From NCBI RefSeq assembly GCF_018687695.1, contig NZ_CP061303.1, positions 1,381,847-1,445,846 of the forward strand: a DNA stretch of 64,000 bases. The letters are read 5' to 3'. The translations under genes were made by a program, and so were the position numbers. Below the pieces are notes generated by a model that was given only the letters and a program-made list of their open reading frames with translations, was not told where the DNA came from and did no database searches. How positions within the stretch are numbered: the stretch's first letter is position 1; the number at the start of each line of letters is the position of its first letter. Positions 1 to 7,843 of the stretch are shown here, in pieces. This DNA is from Polynucleobacter sp. MG-6-Vaara-E2. GTDB taxonomy: Bacteria > Pseudomonadota > Gammaproteobacteria > Burkholderiales > Burkholderiaceae.

Positions 1-694
1 TGATCTGGTCTTGGGTCAGCACGATGGTAGGTGCTTGGTTAGGGGTAGCTTGAGCTACTTGGGCCACCAGACCTTTTAACTGCTCTAAGGCGCTGGCCTG
101 AGCTGCGTTAACCGGTTTAGCTTGCTGCAACATTTGCATTAATTGCATTACTGACGAATTTTGAGCGCCAACGTTATTGGCTTGTCCTGCGTCTTTCATT
201 GCTTTAGCAAGCGATTGGGTAATTAATTGGCTTTGTTGTGGATCGATATTTTGACTATTTAAACCTAGTCCGTTTGGTACATTAAGGCTTGATAAGGAAC
301 CAGATGAATCTATTTCATTGACACCATTACCGCCATTGAGTAATGAACCATTTACTGTTGGCAGGGTTAAGGTAGGGTTGATAAGGCCCTGAGCAGCTAG
401 CTGAGCTGCCAATAGCTGCATAGGATCGGTAATTTTTGCAGATTCTTTCGCTTGACCAGCAAATTGTGGCAAATTTTGCATATTCAAAATGCCTAATTCT
501 GCTTTAGGGCTTGCTGATTTATCAGAATTTGATCGCCCATCCATGCGTGCTACTAATTTTTGGTTCAAGGATGCTAGGAAAGTGTCAAAACCAGCAGGCA
601 TAGCAGCGCCACCGGCAAGACTACCCGGTTGAGCAATAGCCTCAGTGAAGGGGCTATTTACTGCTTGCATCTGTATTTGACTAACTGTTGGCAT
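1..694 (-). CDS. fliK: Flagellar hook-length control protein FliK, N-terminal part (cut by window edge)
   Basis: An open frame runs from the ATG at 694 to the window edge without a stop, giving about 231 residues beginning MPTVSQIQMQAV. The visible part is rich in Gln, Ala, Asn, Ser and Leu and of low complexity, as is usual for the FliK N-terminal ruler region. The conserved C-terminal hook domain would lie outside the window. The call rests on this composition and on position: it directly follows fliJ in a fliFGHIJ(K) operon, 26 bases downstream. FliK is secreted by the flagellar type III apparatus and sets hook length and the substrate switch. No recognisable domain is in view, so identity is inferred from synteny. 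A second FliK-domain gene exists at 10073-11128. Confidence 0.75.
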   Translation of the reverse strand, partial: MPTVSQIQMQAVNSPFTEAIAQPGSLAGGAAMPAGFDTFLASLNQKLVARMDGRSNSDKSASPKAELGILNMQNLPQFAGQAKESAKITDPMQLLAAQLAAQGLINPTLTLPTVNGSLLNGGNGVNEIDSSGSLSSLNVPNGLGLNSQNIDPQQSQLITQSLAKAMKDAGQANNVGAQNSSVMQLMQMLQQAKPVNAAQASALEQLKGLVAQVAQATPNQAPTIVLTQDQI

Positions 695-720
695 GCATTC
701 TCCAAAAGGAACACTACCAA

Positions 721-1167
721 CTATGCATCTTTCGTGCCAGATTTGAAACTTAGCCGCGCTGAGAAGTTATCTTCAAATTGATTAAGCTCTGCTTTAGCCT
801 GTTTTCTTTTGGCTTCTAGGTGCATTTTGTCTACTAATTTAGATAGTCCACGGGTACGCATTCTGGCTAAAGTGGCTATTTTTAGGGTTTCCTCAGAGGC
901 CTTTGCCATGCCCTGAATTTGTCCATCCATCTCAATAGCACTGTGAAGTAACTTCTCTCTAAAGGCGTTGGCATCCTGAATAAATGCTACTGAGGATCCA
1001 CCTTTACCACCAGCAAGAAGCTGAGTCTCATAATCTTTGGCATAGTCAAGCACTTGATCTTTAAAGGCTTTTTGCTGATTTACCTGACTGGCAACACGTT
1101 TTGCCCGTGCCATAGCCTGATCTTCCCGTATTTTGGCTAAGCGATGAAGAAGTTCAATGGCATTCAT
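721..1167 (-). CDS. fliJ: Flagellar export chaperone FliJ
   Basis: 148 residues, almost entirely predicted helix with heptad-like charge patterning, matching the small coiled-coil FliJ family (usually about 147 residues). FliJ is the cytoplasmic stalk of the export ATPase: it sits in the FliI hexamer and links it to FlhA. The start ATG overlaps the fliI stop in an ATGA arrangement, suggesting translational coupling. Placement between fliI and fliK is the classic order. Sequence conservation in this family is weak, so synteny carries much of the call. Confidence 0.88.
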   Translation of the reverse strand: MNAIELLHRLAKIREDQAMARAKRVASQVNQQKAFKDQVLDYAKDYETQLLAGGKGGSSVAFIQDANAFREKLLHSAIEMDGQIQGMAKASEETLKIATLARMRTRGLSKLVDKMHLEAKRKQAKAELNQFEDNFSARLSFKSGTKDA

Positions 1168-2558
1168 AAGCTTTGTAGATTGGGAGGGCTAATTTCAGCT
1201 AACAAAGTCTCGGTTTGAGCAATGGGAACGGCTACATCAGCATCTTGCTGCAAAAAAGCTTGAATTTTGGGCCAAGCTTGCAAAGCGGCATCTAACTCTG
1301 GATCACTTCCGGCGATATATGCACCCATCGAGACCAAATCTCTACCTCGCATATACCGGCTGTATAACTGCTTCATTCTTCTAGCAGATAGCAGATGCTC
1401 TTTTGATACTACTTTTGGCATCACCCGCGAAATCGATTTCTCAACATCGATCGCTGGATAGTGCCCACTATCGGCCAACTCTCTAGAAAGGAAAAAGTGT
1501 CCGTCCAAGATACCGCGGGCGGTATCAGCAACCGGATCATTGGTGTCATCACCTTCTAGTAATACAGTATAAAAAGCAGTAATCGAGCCATCGGGGTTGG
1601 CACCGTTTCCAACTCTCTCTACTAACTCTGGCATACGTGCAAATACGCTCGGAGGATAGCCTCGTGCTACAGGAGCCTCCCCTAAGCTCAAACCAATTTC
1701 ACGCAATGCCATTGCATAACGAGTCAGCGAATCAACAATCAAAACAACGTGCTTACCTTGATCTCGAAACCAGATCGCCACATCAGTAGCGTATGACGCT
1801 CCTTTCGAGCGCGCTAATGGCGAAGCATCTGCAGGCGCTGCAACGACAACTGCGCGCTGAAAGGATTCTGGACCTAAGGTATCCTCACAAAACTCCCGGA
1901 CTTCACGACCGCGTTCACCAACTAGACCAATCACGATCACATCAGCAATGCAATTGCGCGCAAGCATTCCCAATAAAACACTTTTACCGACGCCAGAGCC
2001 GGCAAAGATTCCGACGCGTTGACCACGGCCCACCGTTAATAAACCATTAACCGCTTGAATACCAACATCCAAAGGCTCATGAATGGGCGTTCGATCTAAA
2101 GGATTTAACATTCTTTGAATGATGGGTGAAAATTGTTTTTCACCATATCCTTTACCATCGATAGGTCGACCCAAGCCATCGACGACTCTACCAAGCAAAC
2201 TCTCACCAATCGTCAAGGGCTCACCGACACTACTAGAGATGTATCCTGCCCCAGAATTAAATGGAGTATTTGCTGGATACACCAATGCGCCCGGAGAAAT
2301 ATTTTCCATCGCATCAATTGGCATCAAATAGGTAATTGCGCCATTAAAGCCTATGCATTCTGCATCGTAAGTCTTACCACCTAACTCCGATAGGATAGTA
2401 GCGCCAGATCCAATACTCATTGGCAAGCCTTCAACCTCTAAAACAATTCCGGAGACGCGCTTTAATTTTCCCTCTCGAATAGAGTAAGGTGTTTGCATCA
2501 AGTGTTGGCGACGCAACTCTAACTGACTTGCCAATTCTTCAGGTTGCAACACGCTCAC
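1164..2558 (-). CDS. fliI: Flagellum-specific export ATPase FliI
   Basis: 464 residues, normal family length. It has an F1-beta-like fold with Walker A GIFAGSGVGKS and a Walker B strand VVLIVDSLTRYAMA. The family signature PPSVFARMPELVERVG follows. It energises unfolding and entry of flagellar substrates at the cytoplasmic export gate, with FliH as inhibitor and peripheral stalk and FliJ as central stalk. The start is a GTG at 2558, six bases after the fliH stop. The 3' end overlaps fliJ by four bases. All catalytic motifs are intact. Confidence 0.97.
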   Translation of the reverse strand: MSVLQPEELASQLELRRQHLMQTPYSIREGKLKRVSGIVLEVEGLPMSIGSGATILSELGGKTYDAECIGFNGAITYLMPIDAMENISPGALVYPANTPFNSGAGYISSSVGEPLTIGESLLGRVVDGLGRPIDGKGYGEKQFSPIIQRMLNPLDRTPIHEPLDVGIQAVNGLLTVGRGQRVGIFAGSGVGKSVLLGMLARNCIADVIVIGLVGERGREVREFCEDTLGPESFQRAVVVAAPADASPLARSKGASYATDVAIWFRDQGKHVVLIVDSLTRYAMALREIGLSLGEAPVARGYPPSVFARMPELVERVGNGANPDGSITAFYTVLLEGDDTNDPVADTARGILDGHFFLSRELADSGHYPAIDVEKSISRVMPKVVSKEHLLSARRMKQLYSRYMRGRDLVSMGAYIAGSDPELDAALQAWPKIQAFLQQDADVAVPIAQTETLLAEISPPNLQSL

Positions 2559-2563
2559 TCTAG

Positions 2564-3460
2564 CTACACCTTATCATCGGGATTGATTGGATGATCATGG
2601 TCAGGATCTATTTCAAAATCTCTTTGAGCATCCATTTCAGATTCGCTATTGGTATTGTCTGCAAACTCATGGCTATGATGGTCATCATCTTCTGTTTCAG
2701 ATTGATCGTGAAGTGGTGCCTCATCAATGAATTTATTCTCCACAAGTTCTGGTGTAATTTTTTGATCAAGCACTTTGTTATCTTGCACAACTGGGTTATC
2801 CAAACCTAAAGCTGTCCTCACTAGTGCCATGCGTGCCTCAAGCCCAACATCAATGCGAGCACCACTGACCTCGACATAAGCATGCCCTGGACGGACATCA
2901 GCATCTATTAAAATTGTGCAATTAAATGGCAAGCCTGGATCCTCAACAATCTTTCTCCAGGTTTCCACCTCTTCAGAACGTAAGCGCAGGTAGAGATTTT
3001 CACCGGGCCGCGGCAAACGCATCAACGCCTCTTGCACCGCCATCACAAAGGGGGCACGCTCCATTGAGCTATTTGCACTTAAACGAGAGGCAATTTCAAA
3101 ACTAAACTGAGTTAAAGGCGCAGCAATTGCTTCAGGCATTCCACTAAGCGACTCTAAAAGTTGTCCCAACGCATTTTGCAAACGCAGTGTCTCTTGCTCT
3201 GCATCTTGGTACCCAGCTTTATATCCCTCGTCATATCCAGCAGTCTTGCCCTCGTCATAACCAGCTGTTCGCCCCTCTACAAAACCTTCATTGGAACCAA
3301 GTTCATAGGCTTCTTCATAAGCGTCATGACGAATCGCTTCGACTTCTTCAACGGTGGGGTAAGGAATCGGCGCCACCTTCGGCGGCTTAGGAGGTTTAGG
3401 AGGATCAAAAGAGGGAGGCTCCCATCGCGTTAGCAAGGAGTCCTCATCAGAGGAAGGCAT
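2564..3460 (-). CDS. fliH: Flagellar assembly protein FliH
   Basis: 298 residues, longer than the roughly 230 typical of FliH. The N-terminus is Pro-rich. Residues about 55-90 carry the GxxxG-type helix typical of FliH, here as near-tandem AGYDEGxx repeats. The central domain (about 100-215) matches the V-ATPase E-subunit-like FliH fold. After about residue 240 there is an extra acidic, His-containing tail (DDDHHSHE, DHDHP) not expected in the family. FliH binds FliI and FliN and docks export cargo at the C-ring. The gene overlaps fliG by 14 bases. Confidence 0.9.
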   Translation of the reverse strand: MPSSDEDSLLTRWEPPSFDPPKPPKPPKVAPIPYPTVEEVEAIRHDAYEEAYELGSNEGFVEGRTAGYDEGKTAGYDEGYKAGYQDAEQETLRLQNALGQLLESLSGMPEAIAAPLTQFSFEIASRLSANSSMERAPFVMAVQEALMRLPRPGENLYLRLRSEEVETWRKIVEDPGLPFNCTILIDADVRPGHAYVEVSGARIDVGLEARMALVRTALGLDNPVVQDNKVLDQKITPELVENKFIDEAPLHDQSETEDDDHHSHEFADNTNSESEMDAQRDFEIDPDHDHPINPDDKV

Positions 3461-4541
3461 CAGCGGACTTACCTCTCTCCATATTGACTCGACCTTCCTC
3501 GCTCAAGGCACGGGCAATTGCAATAACATCTTTCTGAGCTGTCTCAACTTCAACAACCTTAACAGGGGGTCTTGTTTCAAGATCTTCACGCACAGTATCC
3601 GCAGAGCGCTTGGCCATATTCTTGAAGATTTTTTCGCGCAACTTCGGACTTGCACCTTTTAATGCAATGATCAATGTTTCCTGCGGAACCTCTGTCATGA
3701 GAGTCTGCAAAGAACGATCTTCAAGCTCCAAGAAGTCTTCAAAGACAAACATCTTTTCCTGAATCGCATCGGCCAAGTCACTGTTGTATTTTCGGATATT
3801 TTCCAAGGCCTGTTTATCCAAACCACCAGATAGATTGTTCAAAATCTCCGCAGTAGGCACTACACCACCCACGCTGCTGCGGCGGAAGTCTGAGTCTGGA
3901 CCAGCTGAACGAGACATGACCTCGTTCAATTCTTTCAGAGCTGCAGGTTGGACTTTTTCCAACAGAGCAATACGCAAAATGAGTTCGTTGCGTAATTCAT
4001 CCTCAAACAACTTAAGCAACGCTGAGGCCTGAGTCGGATCTAAGAACACCATCACCGTCGCAATAATTTGTGGATGCTCATTTTTAATGAGCTCGTAGAG
4101 CACATCAGATTCCATGCGTTTGAGAGTTTCGATACCAGACATATCAAGCGTATTCTCAAGGCGGCCCAGTAGATCTGAAGCGCCCTCTGCACCCATTGCC
4201 TTGGTGAGCATGTTTTGCATGAAGTCATCGGTATCAAATGCAACTTGCGTATTGTTAGCGGTGACATCTTTAAATTGTCGCAAAACCTCAAGCACTAAAT
4301 CTCTACTTAAAGAACGCACAACGGCCATCTTTCCAGAGAGGCGTTGCACTTCAAATGGCGTCATACCTCGCATCACATTGGCTGCAGACTCGGCGCCAAC
4401 AGCCAATAGAACTACCGCAGCACGAGAAGCGCCATCCAAGTCATCAAAGGAGATTGTTCCACCAGCAGGCGCAGCTTTCACGCCCTCTTTAAGTGCCTCT
4501 GCTATTGATAGCGTTTTTTCTACGGGAGCTTCATCAGCCAA
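3447..4541 (-). CDS. fliG: Flagellar motor switch protein FliG
   Basis: 364 residues, versus about 330 for the family; the extra length is an N-terminal extension of about 35 residues before the first armadillo-like helices (DLDGASRAAVVLLAVG). Middle and C-terminal parts contain the family EHPQ motif (KNEHPQIIATVM) and the charged torque helix region (FEDFLELEDRSLQTLM). FliG sits on the MS-ring, forms the upper C-ring and interacts with the stator. It is expressed with fliF (17 bases upstream) and fliH (14-base overlap). Confidence 0.97.
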   Translation of the reverse strand: MADEAPVEKTLSIAEALKEGVKAAPAGGTISFDDLDGASRAAVVLLAVGAESAANVMRGMTPFEVQRLSGKMAVVRSLSRDLVLEVLRQFKDVTANNTQVAFDTDDFMQNMLTKAMGAEGASDLLGRLENTLDMSGIETLKRMESDVLYELIKNEHPQIIATVMVFLDPTQASALLKLFEDELRNELILRIALLEKVQPAALKELNEVMSRSAGPDSDFRRSSVGGVVPTAEILNNLSGGLDKQALENIRKYNSDLADAIQEKMFVFEDFLELEDRSLQTLMTEVPQETLIIALKGASPKLREKIFKNMAKRSADTVREDLETRPPVKVVEVETAQKDVIAIARALSEEGRVNMERGKSADAFL

Positions 4542-4558
4542 AACAGATTCTCCTCATA

Positions 4559-6511
4559 TTAACCGGCAGGTGCAGCAGCTTCAGCTGCGCCTGCATTTTG
4601 CTTAGCCGCATCTTCCGACAGCCACTCTTTGAAAATTGCAGAAACGGCGCGAGGATTATTTTCCACAAAGTCCTTAGCGTACTGGAGTAGCTCTTCATAC
4701 TCCTGCTTCTTCTCCTCATCGATCCGTTTTTTCTCTTCCTCAGACCGTTTACGCTCTTCCTCAGCTCTGGCACGTTCTTCCTCTTCAGCAGCGCGCTGAC
4801 GTTCGCGCAACAATTCCACTTCCATACGACGCTTTTCACGCGCCCGAGGATCCATCTGCGCCATCTCCGCTTTAATCTTCTCGTCAAACTCTTCCTCAAT
4901 ACGCTGCTCTTCCAATACCTCGTCCTTTTTCGGAGGAAAGAGCAATGGACGCACCACGCCAAAAAACATGAGGGCAAGCGAACCTAGAATAATTGCGAAC
5001 TTAAAAAATTCTTTACTTAATTCAATGACCCCAGCTTGTTTATAAAATGGTGGTTCGTCACTGACCTCAACCTTAAATGGGATATTGGCAACACTGACAC
5101 TGTCGCCACGCTTTTCGGAAAAACCTACGGCATCCCTGACCAAATTATTAATTTGGTCAAGTTCTTTCGCGTTATAGGGAATCGGCTTACGGGGATTGCC
5201 CTCCTTGTCCACGCCAGGGGGCTGTTTATAATTCACCACAACCCCAGCGGAGACTCTTCTGACTTGACCTTTTTCAGACTTAATTCTCTGAATGGCGCGA
5301 TCAAGCTCATAATTAATCGTTGCATCTTTCTTAATATTGCTAGCACTCGAGCCTGAACTCGTAGGAGGTGCATTGAGATTTTGGGGTCCTGCCGCGCCAC
5401 CAGCTGCTTGAGTATTAATTGGTGCCTGCCCAGCCCCTGGTGCTTGATTGGTGAGAGCTCCTGGGACACCTGAAGTAGTCGAACTTGGCGTGGCAGCCTC
5501 ATTCGTTTGCTGACTGCGAATTGACGATTGATTCGGTGGCGAGTTGCGACCAAAGGTTTCTTCAGTTCTTTCTAGCTCACCAAAATCCATATCCACTGTT
5601 ACCTGAGCTCGGACATTTTCTTTACCAGTAACAGGTTCTAAAATCGCTTGCACCCGCTTTGATAGGGCACCTTCAAGCTCTGCAACATACTTCAGTTGAG
5701 TGCTATCCAAGCCGGCAAGTCGCTGAGCATTAGGCGCAAGCAAACTGCCTTCTGAATCGACTATCGTGACATTGGCTGGTCCTAGGTTTGGAACCGAAGA
5801 ACCTACTAAATTCGTAATTGCTGCTACTTGCTGAGGGTCTAAAAAACGTCCAGGATGCATTGTCACAATGACAGAAGCAGTGGGCTTTTCCTGCTCGCGC
5901 ATAAAAGCCGTTTGCTTAGGAATAGCCAGCATGACCCGAGCAGACTTTACTTGCGCAAGAGAGCTGATGCTGCGAGCCAACTCACCCTCTAAACCACGCT
6001 GATAATTAACCTGCTCAACAAACTGGCTGGTTCCCATTTTTTGGTTTTCCAGCAGTTCAAAACCAACATTGCCGGCCTTTGGCAGTCCTTGACCCGCTAA
6101 ACGAAGACGGGTCTCATACACAGCCGATTCAGGTACCAAAATCGCTGCCCCGCCTTCGGTAAATTTGTAAGGCACGTTCATCTGCTGCAAAGCCGCTACG
6201 ATGGCAGCCCCGTCGCGCTCATTGATGCTTGAGAACAAAATACGGTAGTCGTCTTTACTTCTTCCGGAAATCGATACAAAGACCATGACGGCTATTACTA
6301 AAAATACTGCCGCATACAGAATTAGGCGCTGCTGAGCGTTGAGGGCCTTAAAACGATTTTGTAAGCCCATCAAACTTTGAGGGAGTACCATTCCGCCACC
6401 GCTGGGGTTGCCAACAGGAGTTGCTGAGGTGGAGCTACCAACAGAGCCAATATTGACTACTGCCGCTTCTCGTTCACTTTCCTGTATTCCCGGTTGCGTT
6501 TCTTCACTCAA
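4559..6511 (-). CDS. fliF: Flagellar MS-ring protein FliF
   Basis: 650 residues, longer than the usual 550-570. TM1 lies at about residues 60-82, followed by the YscJ-like ring domain, a Gly/Ala/Pro/Ser-rich linker (about 330-390) and TM2 near 500-520. Residues about 555-612 form an unusually long Glu/Arg/Lys helix before the C-terminal FliG-binding segment (NNPRAVSAIFKEWL). FliF is the MS-ring that nucleates the basal body. The only fitting start is a TTG at 6511, because an in-frame stop lies just upstream. A GGA about 11 bases upstream could serve as a weak ribosome site. First gene of the fliFGHIJK operon. Confidence 0.96.
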   Translation of the reverse strand: MSEETQPGIQESEREAAVVNIGSVGSSTSATPVGNPSGGGMVLPQSLMGLQNRFKALNAQQRLILYAAVFLVIAVMVFVSISGRSKDDYRILFSSINERDGAAIVAALQQMNVPYKFTEGGAAILVPESAVYETRLRLAGQGLPKAGNVGFELLENQKMGTSQFVEQVNYQRGLEGELARSISSLAQVKSARVMLAIPKQTAFMREQEKPTASVIVTMHPGRFLDPQQVAAITNLVGSSVPNLGPANVTIVDSEGSLLAPNAQRLAGLDSTQLKYVAELEGALSKRVQAILEPVTGKENVRAQVTVDMDFGELERTEETFGRNSPPNQSSIRSQQTNEAATPSSTTSGVPGALTNQAPGAGQAPINTQAAGGAAGPQNLNAPPTSSGSSASNIKKDATINYELDRAIQRIKSEKGQVRRVSAGVVVNYKQPPGVDKEGNPRKPIPYNAKELDQINNLVRDAVGFSEKRGDSVSVANIPFKVEVSDEPPFYKQAGVIELSKEFFKFAIILGSLALMFFGVVRPLLFPPKKDEVLEEQRIEEEFDEKIKAEMAQMDPRAREKRRMEVELLRERQRAAEEEERARAEEERKRSEEEKKRIDEEKKQEYEELLQYAKDFVENNPRAVSAIFKEWLSEDAAKQNAGAAEAAAPAG

Positions 6512-6575
6512 TTTTGATAAATTCCGTCATGTCAGGGGAAATTCTGAAAATAATAATATCACTATATGTAGAACA

Positions 6576-6643
6576 TTTTTGCCTATTTTGCCTAAATATT
6601 GATATCCTTAAGCCATAATTGGCAAAAAGAGGCAAATATTGCC
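6576..6643. promoter_or_regulatory. Inverted paired GGCAAA repeats between fliF and fleS
   Basis: The 127-base divergent region between fliF and fleS holds TTTTTGCCTATTTTGCC (6576-6592) and, inverted 28 bases away, GGCAAAAAGAGGCAAAT (6621-6637). Each arm carries two GGCAAA units in tandem. A tight palindrome GGCAA-ATA-TTGCC covers 6631-6643, over the ribosome site and TTG start of fleS. The layout suggests a shared operator for divergent transcription. The binding protein is unknown; I found no sigma-54 site with correct GG-N10-GC spacing here. Confidence 0.45.
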
Positions 6644-7829
6644 TTCAAACTACACCCCCCTAAAAAATCCTTATTTGAGCCCAAACACTAGCAAATCGCC
6701 TTCTCAACAAGACTCATTAGATGCTACCAAACATCTTGAGGAGGCTTTTGCGATTTTTTATGCGGAATCTCAAAAACTAGAAGCCCAACAAACGGCACTT
6801 CAGGAAAAGATCAATCAACTTAGCAGCGAACTTCAAAAATCAAATCAACGCTTAGCGATCCTCTTAAACGCCATTCCAGCGGGAGTCATCTTGCTGGAAA
6901 ACGACATCGTTTCATTGCATAACCCTGCAGTACTCAGCTTTCTTCCCCAATTAAAAGCAGGGGCCACCTTTGAAATTCCAAGCGATTGGCAAGCCTCTAT
7001 CACACCAGGGGAATATCTCATTACCCAAAAGGGCGCCCAAAAACGCATCCAAAAAACCGTACAAGTCGTTCGGATCAACGAAGGCCCGCGTAGCTTTATT
7101 CAGATACAAGATATCACTGCTAACATTTTGCGGCACGAAGAAACGCAACGAGAAAATCGATTGGCGGCAATGGGGCGCATGGCTGCTGGTATAGCGCATC
7201 AATTTCGAACGCCTCTGGCAACTGCTTTGCTATATGCATCACATCTTTGTGACGGTCAGATCAACGCTGACACCTCCAAGGAATTTGCCGATCGCTTGCG
7301 TAAACAATTATTGGATTTAGAAAAGCTCTCTCAAGATATGCTGCGTTTTATTTCGAATAAACCGAATAAAACTACGTTGATAAATGCGAATCAAATTATT
7401 GAAGATGCCCAAGCGAGTATTCAGTTTCTCTTTGAAGCCAAGCAAGTTAATTTATCTGTCACGGCCAAGGATATAAATAATGTCCATCTATTAGTAGAGC
7501 CCAAAGCAATCTCCAATGCCATCGTTGCCATTCTCGAAAATGCATTAGCAGTTTCTAAAGCAAATGAAACCGTCAGCATACTAGCGACAAGTGATCAACA
7601 AACCCTAACCATTACGATTTCTGATCAAGGGCCAGGTATCGCCAAGGAAATGCTCAAATCCTTATTTGAACCCTTCTCCACTACCAGCGCAAATGGCACT
7701 GGACTTGGTCTTTCGATTGCAAAAAATATCATTGAGAGCTTTCGCGGCAGCATCAGTGCTGAGAACTCTAAACAAGGTGCGGTCTTCCAGATCAACCTTC
7801 CCTATTCCCAACCTTCCATAAACCATTAA
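6639..7829 (+). CDS. fleS: Flagellar sensor histidine kinase (FleS/FlrB type)
   Basis: 396 residues, no membrane segment. An N-terminal coiled coil (about 35-75) leads into a PAS-like domain (about 75-165). A HisKA domain follows with phospho-acceptor His187 in GIAHQFRTPLATAL. The HATPase domain has an N box (ILENALAVSKA), G1 (ISDQGPGIA) and G2 (GTGLGLSIAKN). This is the soluble kinase architecture of FleS/FlrB, which phosphorylates the adjacent sigma-54 activator to switch on hook/basal-body genes. The start is TTG at 6639 with AGAGG six bases upstream; no ATG precedes the conserved region. fleR begins 14 bases after its stop. Confidence 0.88.
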   Translation: MPSNYTPLKNPYLSPNTSKSPSQQDSLDATKHLEEAFAIFYAESQKLEAQQTALQEKINQLSSELQKSNQRLAILLNAIPAGVILLENDIVSLHNPAVLSFLPQLKAGATFEIPSDWQASITPGEYLITQKGAQKRIQKTVQVVRINEGPRSFIQIQDITANILRHEETQRENRLAAMGRMAAGIAHQFRTPLATALLYASHLCDGQINADTSKEFADRLRKQLLDLEKLSQDMLRFISNKPNKTTLINANQIIEDAQASIQFLFEAKQVNLSVTAKDINNVHLLVEPKAISNAIVAILENALAVSKANETVSILATSDQQTLTITISDQGPGIAKEMLKSLFEPFSTTSANGTGLGLSIAKNIIESFRGSISAENSKQGAVFQINLPYSQPSINH

Positions 7830-7843
7830 GTCAGATAACTTTT

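Noticed and set aside
4534..4977. 147-residue ORF on the minus strand within fliF and fliG
   Set aside because: A different frame inside two confidently assigned genes; Arg/Ser/Leu-rich composition is typical of a shadow frame.
5036..5356. 106-residue plus-strand ORF inside fliF
   Set aside because: Lies wholly within fliF coding sequence, with no ribosome site and no recognisable domain.
6509..6535. Eight-codon leader frame overlapping the fliF start
   Set aside because: It is possible by frame, but the ribosome site is poor and chance is sufficient explanation.
6621..6643. Possible sigma-54 promoter before fleS (TGGCA...GGC)
   Set aside because: The GG and GC elements are nine bases apart or offset; the required GG-N10-GC spacing is not met on either strand.
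6612..6643. Possible FlhDC box in the GGCAAATA repeats
   Set aside because: Only part of the AAYGSNNAAATA half-site matches, and no FlhDC is encoded in view; kept as an unexplained repeat instead.
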